Shown here one piece after another: positions 57,060 to 64,000 of a stretch of DNA of 64,000 nucleotides. A program made the position numbers and the translations under genes. This DNA comes from Ixodes scapularis (Eukaryota; Arthropoda; Arachnida; Ixodida; Ixodidae): NCBI RefSeq assembly GCF_016920785.2, contig NW_024609884.1:85552069-85616068 (forward strand), given 5' to 3'. A model generated the notes under the pieces. It did no database searches, was not told the origin of the DNA, and saw only the letters and a list, made by a program, of their open reading frames with translations. Numbering within the stretch: the first letter of the stretch is position 1; each line of letters opens with the position of its first letter.

Positions 57060-57245
57060 GGGTCCTTAGGGGTCTGCAAAGAAGCCATACAAGGTCTATA
57101 GGGAGTACGTACGGGGTTCACAGGGAAGCCATACAGGGTCCACAGGGAAGCCATACAGGGTCTACACGGGCTCCTTATGGAGTCTGCAGAGAAGCCATAC
57201 AGGGTCTGCACGGAGTCCCTACGGGGTCCATAGAGAAGCCACTTT
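57060..57245. repeat. 22-bp satellite array, second block
   Basis: GAAGCCATACAGGGTCCACA and GAGTCCCTACGGGGTCCATA type units, four to five 44-bp dimers; GAAGCCATAC recurs at 22- or 44-bp spacing. Confidence 0.85.
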
Positions 57246-57999
57246 AAGCGATGGTGGTACCGCGGTGTGAGAATCGCACTCCCTAGCTCCTGGATGTTTG
57301 GCATCATAATAAAATGGCTTGCCTACACTTTCCTGACGTGAAAAAAAAATAAAGTAAGTCTCTGATACTGCGCGTATATAGCAAAACTACAATTACTTAC
57401 GCGTCGCGCGCAGACCCAGCCTAGTATACCGCTTTGTAATGACGATCATCCAGATGACCGCAATTTGGATAGGCACCAGTGCGCCCACTTTGGGTTGTGA
57501 AAGTTGCGAATATCTACGGGGGCCGCAGCGACCCACATACACCTACCTCCCACTGAGAAAGTAAAAACATTATTCCGGCACATACTAAACACTTCCATCT
57601 CCACAATGAGTGTACCCTGAGGTTGGATATGCCTCTAGACATCAATGTAACACATTGATACCCGGAACTTAATTAACAACTCTTTAACTCGGACACCTCG
57701 CTACACCTAAAGAAAACGTCTACCCGTCATCACTTTGTTAATGCCCCAATATATAGCTCACACCATAGAGAGGCAATATGATGACCATAGACTCACCGGG
57801 ACCATAGAACGGAAATAGGAAGGAATGAAAAACTTTTTCTTTCGCGAAGATCTCTATTGCGTTTTTGTGTCCATTCTGTGGCAAACCAATGGTACATAGA
57901 CGGTCTAAGAACTGTCTACAGGAATCCATAGGATGGACAAAGAGGTAATAGAACGGCAAAAGTATGGATATAGGACGTCCATACATATTTTTGTAGGGG

Positions 58000-58417
58000 C
58001 ATCAGTCAAAAGTCGAACCAAAATGGACTGATATCGATTCACGGAGTCTAAATACGAGCACTAAAATATCACACTAATCGGAAACTGCTATCCACTCTAA
58101 AACCGGTATTAAATGTCTACCACCAAATTCTCAGAAAGCATTCAGCGGGTTGACTGTTTGTCAAGCAACCTTGTGCCCCGACTTCATTTTGAGTCTCAAG
58201 GAGGTCACTTGTTCGTACTGACACTTCTTTCGCCGTGCTTTTCTGCTTCGTTTTCAGCCGACCCAGCGGATGATTTCTGCTTTTTATATTATGTTTTACG
58301 GCCGTCATTCATAAGAGCTCCTCAGTGATTGCGCACGAAGATTATTGACTCCATGCTCACTCAAGCCTGTCGTGGTGGAGAAGTGCAAAGAGCCCAAAGT
58401 ACCGGCATCGTTGAGCA
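58000..58417. other. Non-coding spacer
   Basis: No feature recognised between the Z element and the THAP fragment. Confidence 0.4.
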
Positions 58418-58590
58418 ATGCCGAGAACGCCTTGCTGCGCTGTGAGTTGCGCAAGCAACCCGTTGTGCAACCCGTTGTGCACCCCGTTGTGCAACCCGGA
58501 CGTGCGTTTTCACCACTTCCCCAGAAACTGTTGAGCAAGATGTGGTTCGCGGCCATTTGACAGAGATTTCGTAAGGCCGTAGCCTCCGAA
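58418..58590 (+). pseudogene. THAP domain N-terminus with 12-bp repeat expansion and frameshift
   Basis: From the ATG at 58418 the frame reads MPRTPCCAVSCASNP, with the THAP CxxxxC pair (Cys6 and Cys11). Three copies of a 12-bp unit encoding NPLC/TPLC follow, then DVRFHHFP, the conserved RFHxFP box. The frame then stops at 58532, but the +1 frame continues KLLSKMWFAAI, which matches the conserved (L)xxxWxxAI segment, then a stop. The gene fragment is therefore frameshifted, and the tandem unit is inserted between zinc-ligand pair and RFHxFP. No C-x2-H pair or later domain is seen. Confidence 0.72.
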
Positions 58591-58839
58591 ACCTTCACTG
58601 GCGGCCGTAGTTGACTTCGACCCTGCCCAACGCGAGCTTCCACAACGCTTCTTCAACGTGCATTGCACACCAACAAGGTTGAAGTTCTTCTCGGAAGATA
58701 AATGGGGGCGATTATAGCACCTAGTAAATACCTACTTATCACGTCGAACTCATTTTTTGGTGGGCAATGTGATATCTACGAAGCAAAGCAATGAATTAGC
58801 CATAGCAACTTACCTGACTGATCGAAACTGCACTCGCGA

Positions 58840-59253
58840 CTAAACCAGTCGTACGTTTTGCGATACCGCGATATTGGCGATACTACGGTGGCTAGAAGGG
58901 CAGGTGTCAGAATCGGCGAGCGGGAGAAGGAGCAGTCGGCCAGGATGCAGTGGTGGCGCTACAGTCGACACTGAGAAGCGTCGTCCACTCGCGTCCGATG
59001 CGATTCGGCTGCTTTCTGTCCCCACGAGGAAGTATCGGGCGCCATCTGCGCTTCTTGAAATACTTTTCAAAGTTAAACTATGTTGATTTTGGACTTGTGG
59101 TTCACGTAACACAGTAATAAACCTGCCGACGCTTTTGTCGTCGTCGTCGCCTTCGGAAACGGCGAAGAGGGAAGCGTTCTCCTCTTTCTTTCTCGTAGAA
59201 ACGTACCCCGTGGTGCATCCGGGAACAAGGCAATATGTTTGCCGTTTTGTCAT
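58840..59253 (-). pseudogene. THAP-type N-terminus, minus strand
   Basis: The ATG at 59253-59251 opens MTKRQTYCLVPGCTTGYVST, then RKKEENASLFAVSEGDDDDK. The CxxxxC pair (CLVPGC) and LFAV box fit the start of a THAP finger. The expected WxxAI segment and C-x2-H pair do not follow; instead a Ser/Pro-rich frame continues to 58840. This is either a first exon (a GT lies after GTCGGCAG near 59126) or a broken copy. No transposase is visible nearby. Confidence 0.55.
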
Positions 59254-59432
59254 CGCGGTAGTTTGGACGCATGGGGTAATTTTTTTCAGGAAGAGCACCA
59301 CGAATGAGCACGTCGATAAGCGCGCCCCCTATCTTCGTTATGATACACTCGCGCGCAGCAGCACACGGAGCAACCACTCAGTTGGGAGACCGTCTTATAC
59401 CCGTGCCACACGGGCAACTCGAATGCCATTTA

Positions 59433-60481
59433 CACTCTAAAAAAAGCCCGTGATGTCATGTCATGTCTTGAGTCTTTTGTATGATGTATACGAGCAATGT
59501 GAGAGTGTGGCCGTTGCATAAGCGTTTTTTTTTTTTTTTTTTTTTTACGTTTTTAGGAAACGAGACATCGTCATTCCTTCCTCCTTCGAAAAGTAACAAA
59601 ACGTGCTTACCGGAACAGCTCTTGATGGAAAGAAACATCCTCATTACTTCATTATACAAAAAAAAATTACCGCGTAATAGTTGCGAGGTTGTTTATGACG
59701 CGTTACGTAGTACTTGGTCGACAAAAGGTCGGGCGTAATACCCGACCTTTTGTCGGGCATTGTTTGTGACGCGTTACGTAGTACCTGGTAAATTTAGGAT
59801 TAATTTTAGATATGGATGTTATCATTCACCAGACAAGTCATTGGATCCACGGGAATACCATGCACAGATTGTATTAGCGGAAACCAAACAGCGCAGGGAC
59901 AAGGACAGAGTAGAAGGCGGTAGACACACACAGTGCTGTTTGTTTTCCGCTAATATGAATGACCAAGTAGCCTAATCGCCAACAAACACGGATTGTATAC
60001 ATTCAACTAGATTGCCTTATTATTCCTTGTATCCTCAGTATTTAATACCACTGATGCTACCAATCTAATCACAGACTGGAACGACGGCCCCTTCAACAAT
60101 CAATCTACGCGCAGTTGCTAACGTCTCTTATTCTGCTCTTAACGCTCCATATTACACAATCAGAACATACACTCTAAAAAAAGCCCGTGAGTCTACTTTC
60201 CCGCACAACACTTGGAGAGCCAATCACCGCAACTTACGGAGGCAGCTCAGCGAACGACCGTGCCGAAACATATGTTTAGACCAAAAAACGCAGTCTGAGG
60301 TGTGACATTAAGCAATGCAAGCGTGACGTTTTGCATTGCTTAATGTCACAACTCAGACTGCGTTTTTTGGTCTAAACAGATGTTTCGGCATTGTCATTCG
60401 CTGAGCTGCCTCCGCAAGGTGCGCTGATTGGCTCTCCAGGTGTTGTGCGTGAAAGTAGACGCACAAACTTTTTTTAGAGTG
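59433..60481. mobile_element. Composite transposon: F1 left end + 700-bp cargo + full F1
   Basis: It starts with F1's left terminus (CACTCTAAAAAAAGCCCGTG), continues with the segment that also occurs at 34941-35646, and ends with a complete F1 copy. TA flanks the whole unit (59431-59432, 60482-60483), and removing it restores Y's arm (CCATTTACAACGAATGAC, which matches the opposite arm). So the cargo moved together with F1 ends as one unit. Confidence 0.82.
60170..60481. mobile_element. F1 palindromic MITE, copy 6 (part of the composite)
   Basis: Full-length F1; left flank identical to copy 3 (CAGAACATA), right flank is the Y element. Confidence 0.9.
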
Positions 60482-60639
60482 TACAACGAATGACATTTGA
60501 ACGATCGACCAATCAGCGCGCGACACTCCGAGCGTGGGGCGTTCCACGCGCGACAGATCGCGAGCCGATTCGTTGATCACACGAATGTCATTCATTGTAA
60601 ATGGCATTCGAGTTGCCCCATGTGGCACGGGTATTAGAG

Positions 60640-60805
60640 ACTGCTCTGAAAAAGTGGCACCGATCCGTACTCGAGAACCGAGCAAATGGCGATCACGACG
60701 CCGCCATTTCTCCCGCAGCGGCCGCTCGAGGAACTGCTCGTGACTTCTAATTTGGCTTTAATCGGCCTTTTTGGCGCCGAAACAGATATGGTGTAAGAGG
60801 CAGGT
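60640..60805. repeat. Dispersed repeat P4, second copy
   Basis: GTGGCACCGATCCGTACTCG, CTCCCGCAGCGGCCGCTCGA and TTTGGCGCCGAAACAGATAT align with 56575-56790. Confidence 0.75.
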
Positions 60806-61005
60806 GTTCTGCTATCGGATCTCAGTGACCACTTGCCCATTTTTTTTCACACCTTATTCAACACAGCTTAAAGAACCCTGAAGACCTGAGCCGATTATGT
60901 CATTAATGAGGACAAAATTATGTTGTTACAAAGTTTAGTAGTGGAGGAAAACTGGAGCTTCGTTTTTCAGTTGGATGATCCCAATGGAGCATACAACCTC
61001 TTTTA

Positions 61006-61441
61006 GAGCGCAGCTCTTAGGCGCCCGTTTCCGGCTTGAGCGCCGTCGGCGTCGGCATCGCCGTCGGTGTAACCGCGTGTTGCATGCAACCTAGGTTGCA
61101 TGCAGCCCGCGTTGCATGCAACCCGTCTGCGTCAGTGTAACCCCGTGTTGCATGCAACCCAGGCTCCATTTAGCCCAAATTGCATGCAACCCGCTGGAGT
61201 TGCCGGGTTGCATGCAACCCGGCGACGCCCCCGAGTTTACGTGACACCCCTGAGGTCACGTGACCCCCCGATGTCACGTGACCCCCCATGTCATGTGACC
61301 CCCCAGGTCACGTGACGTCCCGAGGTCACGTGAGCCCCCGAGGTCACGTGACCGCCCCCGAGGTCACATGAACCCCTCCCCGAGGTCACATGACCCCCCC
61401 TCGGTACCCTTCCCTCCTCCTCCTCCTCAAGAGCTGCGCTC
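61006..61441. mobile_element. F2 family TIR element, copy 3, with two palindromic minisatellites
   Basis: The ends GAGCGCAGCTCTT and AAGAGCTGCGCTC are perfect inverted repeats with TA on both sides. After the shared GGCGCCCG and GCCGTCGGCGTCGGCATCG segment lie about five units of GTTGCATGCAACCC (61078-61220), then eight units of AGGTCACGTGACCCCCCG (about 61250-61400) and a CT-rich tract. The open frame over it is a by-product. Confidence 0.85.
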
Positions 61442-62802
61442 TAATTTGGCGTTTATGGGAGTTGTAAACGGCTTTCATTTTTTAACAAGAATTAAGGAAC
61501 TTTATTATCAAGCGTTTCCAATGGTGCCATTTAAAAAGGACAGAATATCAAGAAAGCCTTGGATTGATGCCGCATTCATCAAGAGACTAAAACAACTAGA
61601 TAAGCTGTTCGCCCTTTTATAAAAGCAAAACATTAGGATTATCTAACTGAATTTAAAAGAACAAAACTAAACTAGGCGCTGATATTAAACGAGCACGAAA
61701 TGTGTATCATAAAAATAAGTTCGCAGATATTTATAATAAGCCGAGAAAGCATGGAAATCTTTAAATAACCTAATGTCTAAAAACGAAAGAAATTGCATTT
61801 CCCAGCTTATAATTGAAGGCATGCATGTTCTGTGCACGGGCTAAGTTTGCTGATAAATCTAATGCCCACATTTTGATGTGCGGTGCTTCCACGGACGTAC
61901 AGTGGCATTAGTCGTTGTTTATGATTACGAATCTTAAATCTCACCGAGTAATGAGAGGAATATTTTTGTTTCCCATTACTAAAACAGACATATACAGCCT
62001 AATACACAAACTTAAGAATAACAGTGTTTTTCGTGAAGATGGTGTAAAGGCCCAGTCTATAATAGCAGTTGCTTACTTAATTAGTGGGCAAATCTCATAT
62101 ATACTTAATCTAGTTCTGAGTACCGGCATATTTCCCGATAGATTTAATATAGCAAAAGTGTCGGTGATTCGCAAAGGAGGTGATAAAATAATCTAAACAA
62201 CTACAGACCCAATCTCCAGTTTTCCCCCACTTTTTTTCAAACTCATAGAGGAATCTATTAAAGCGCGACTAATCAATTTTTTTAAACAAAATAATGTTAT
62301 AGCGGAGCAACAGTGCGGCTTTCAGACGCAAAAATCGACTGAATTGGCGCTGCTAAACATCAAAAATAAAATAATGAAAAAGTTCGAGCGTAAGTTATAC
62401 ACAGTAGGAGTGATGCTTGACTTCAAAAGAAGCTTTCGATTCAATCAAGCATAATATTATTTTCGGGAAATCGTCAATATACGGAATTAGGGGAATTTCA
62501 CATAGTTTAATAAAAATCTATTTATCAAATTGTTTACAATGCGCAGACATTAATCACGCAAATTTAAATATGACTTAAATAAAATATGGTGCCCCGCAAA
62601 AGTTCATCCTCGGCCCACGTTTATTTTTAATTTACATCAATGATTTTATAAGAATACCTCGAAGTACTAGATATAATTTCATATGGTGATGACACAAACC
62701 TATATTTTTTTCTGGAAGACGCCGAGAAATACTTGAGCGCGAAACCAACACATGACTTGAAAATGTATCATCATGGCTCAGAGTGAACCGATTTCAATTA
62801 AA

Positions 62803-63597
62803 GGAGCTGTGCAACAATTTCAGGGCTTTGCTTAAATAATTGTGGAAGTTGATGCCTGACACTTCTGAAGTGGACTACAAAAAACAGATTTTGCCTGGAT
62901 ACCCTAGTTTTTATTTAAAAAAATGAAAAAGATCCAGGTTTTTGCCACCTCACAACTCGTACATCGTCTTCCGGGTCACGTGCGCACTGACGTTGATAGG
63001 GTAGGCGCGGGGTTCCGTTAAAGTTCTCTCTCTAGAGCCATCAGTGGGCAGCGAGAACTCATCCGCTCGCGACCACGTGACCACGTGCTGGCGGGCGCAG
63101 CGCGAACGATATGGTGAAAGGAGTAAAGTCTCATCCGGGTCCGGCCATACCCGTCCACCCCTTTCCCCCTCCCTCTTTGACTACTGGCGACTGTTCGCGG
63201 TAGCAGATAGAGCTGACGGTTTTGTGGACCTAGGATGGATGGCGCCACTAAAACTCCGTATAATACAAGTTTTGTCGACGATACCAGGTTTTTGACGCAT
63301 TTATATTTATGTTGGAACGACAAGATTGATAGAAAAGGCACCTTTTATCGAGCAGATATTCGCACAACTTGCTATCTTTCTACAAAACCCCCCATTGACG
63401 TCATGCCGCGTGTTTCTCATGGCCGCCGCTCGCGGCTGCAGGGCGGGGAATATTCTAATTTTTGCCTCGCTATTACGCGGCGGAAGCGCAACATTTCGAT
63501 GAAAAGAGGTGTGTTTTTTGTCATTTGGGACAAGGTGAACAATGTCGAAAGTAGAAGATGCCAATTCTTTCAATGTTAAAATCGTTGCACAGCTCCT
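62803..63597. mobile_element. TTAA-family element, 795-bp type (copy D2)
   Basis: The ends AGGAGCTGTGCAAC and GTTGCACAGCTCCT are perfect 14-bp TIRs with TTAA at 62799-62802 and 63598-63601. Excision of the element and one TTAA joins the LINE-D frame exactly (RFQL then NTEKTKYIIF). Interior matches copy D1 (31015-31785) inverted; divergence is modest. The open frames shared with D1 are short and unrecognised. Confidence 0.92.
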
Positions 63598-64000
63598 TTA
63601 AACACGGAAAAAACAAAGTATATTATATTTCGACTACGAAATAAATCTGCTCACTAGGAAATTCAAATTTAATTTCAAAGCAAAATTTTCAACTCTGTTA
63701 TATCCGCACATAATTTCCTAGGTCTTCTGTTTTATGAAACTCTAAATTGGTCTTTCAAAGTGTAAGAGTAAGCACAGAAATCTCACGATCTATAGGGATT
63801 ATCTATAGACTTAGAAGTTTACTGCCTCACTGGGTAAAAAACACAGCTATATTTGAACTCAGTTCATTCACGTCTTCACTACTGTCTTCTTGTAAGGGGG
63901 ACCACAACAAAAACAAATATAGAAACCTTGCACATACTCCAGAAAAGGTCATGCGCTTTATCGAAAATACCCTGTATCAGAGTCACTCTGCTCCGCTCTT

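Larger units (their letters stand above)
56064..57998. mobile_element. Z element: 1.9-kb TIR element with satellite interior
   Basis: The left end CCCTTACAAAAATATGTATG and the right end CATACATATTTTTGTAGGGG are inverted repeats, and similarity continues inward (GGACGTTCTATAG against TGGATATAGGACGTCC). The interior holds two arrays of a 22-bp unit (56285-56530 and 57060-57245), separated by repeat P4 and unrelated DNA (56560-57040). A plus frame of 224 codons crosses the first array and P4 and has no recognisable domain. Superfamily unknown. Confidence 0.7.
59400..60631. mobile_element. Y element with CCCGTGCCACACGGGCAACT ends, carrying a composite insertion
   Basis: The left end (CCCGTGCCACACGGGCAACT, then CGAATGCCATTTACA) pairs with the right end (TGTAAATGGCATTCGAGTTG, then GGCACGGG). 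TA lies on both sides. Its own length without the insertion is about 180 bp, with inner arms ACGAATGACATT and AATGTCATTC. The insertion at 59433-60481 separates the left arm from the rest. Confidence 0.82.
60815..64000 (+). mobile_element. LINE-D: decayed non-LTR retrotransposon, continues past the window
   Basis: Plus-strand pieces appear in order. DLSDHLPIFF (endonuclease end, about 60815) and FQLDDPNGAYNLF (about 60970-61000) come first. After an insertion follow GVVNGFHFLTRIKELYYQAF, ISRKPWIDAAF, then RT segments KLKNNSVFREDGVKAQS (about 62010), FPDRFNIAKVSVI and AFDSIKHNI (about 62435). GAPQKFILGPRLFLIYINDF lies at about 62590-62645, followed by WLRVNRFQL. After a second insertion come NTEKTKYIIF (about 63602), HNFLGLLFYETLNWS and LHYCLLV-like sequence near 63890. 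Frequent stops and shifts show it is dead. Insertions: 61006-61441 and 62803-63597. Confidence 0.82.

Overview
The window looks like animal nuclear DNA, most likely an arthropod and plausibly a hard tick. This rests on an intron of about 24 kb inside a FAS1-domain gene, decayed APE-type non-LTR retrotransposons, THAP-domain fragments and a very dense cover of short palindromic DNA transposons. No bacterial gene, operon, rRNA, tRNA gene or CRISPR array is visible. The organism call is inference.

Only one host gene is well supported. It lies on the minus strand: exon 1 at 42612-41616 (signal peptide, Pro/Gly-rich region, start of a FAS1 fold) and exon 2 at 17892-17675 (the next part of the same fold). 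Splice sites and phase match exactly, and the intron between them is 23,723 bp. Later exons are not recognised and probably lie left of the window.

Nearly all the rest is mobile or repetitive DNA. Left arm (1-17 kb): short DNA transposons, a 9-bp minisatellite (6.4-8.0 kb), long poly-C runs, a decayed LINE (about 9.5-12.1 kb) split by four nested insertions, and a second decayed LINE (15.3-16.3 kb). Intron (17.9-41.6 kb): several palindromic families, a 5'-truncated LINE (20.5-22.0 kb), tRNA-like SINEs, a TTAA-flanked family, and a three-deep nest in which a hAT-like element sits inside a TTAA element and itself contains a smaller element. Right arm (43-64 kb): three broken THAP domains, a 1.9-kb TIR element holding 22-bp satellite arrays, a composite transposon that moved about 0.7 kb of extra DNA, and a LINE (60.8-64 kb) whose two insertions can be mapped because its reading frame resumes across them.

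The window is useful as an insertion record. Several empty sites can be inferred from the sequence, giving target duplications of TTAA (at least three copies), TAA, 8 bp (hAT-like), TA or another dinucleotide (the main palindromic family), a 12-bp LINE duplication, and 7-8 bp duplications around two tiny hairpin insertions of 40 and 34 bp. The tiny hairpins, the composite transposon and a TIR family with changing palindromic satellite interiors are the best candidates for undescribed biology.
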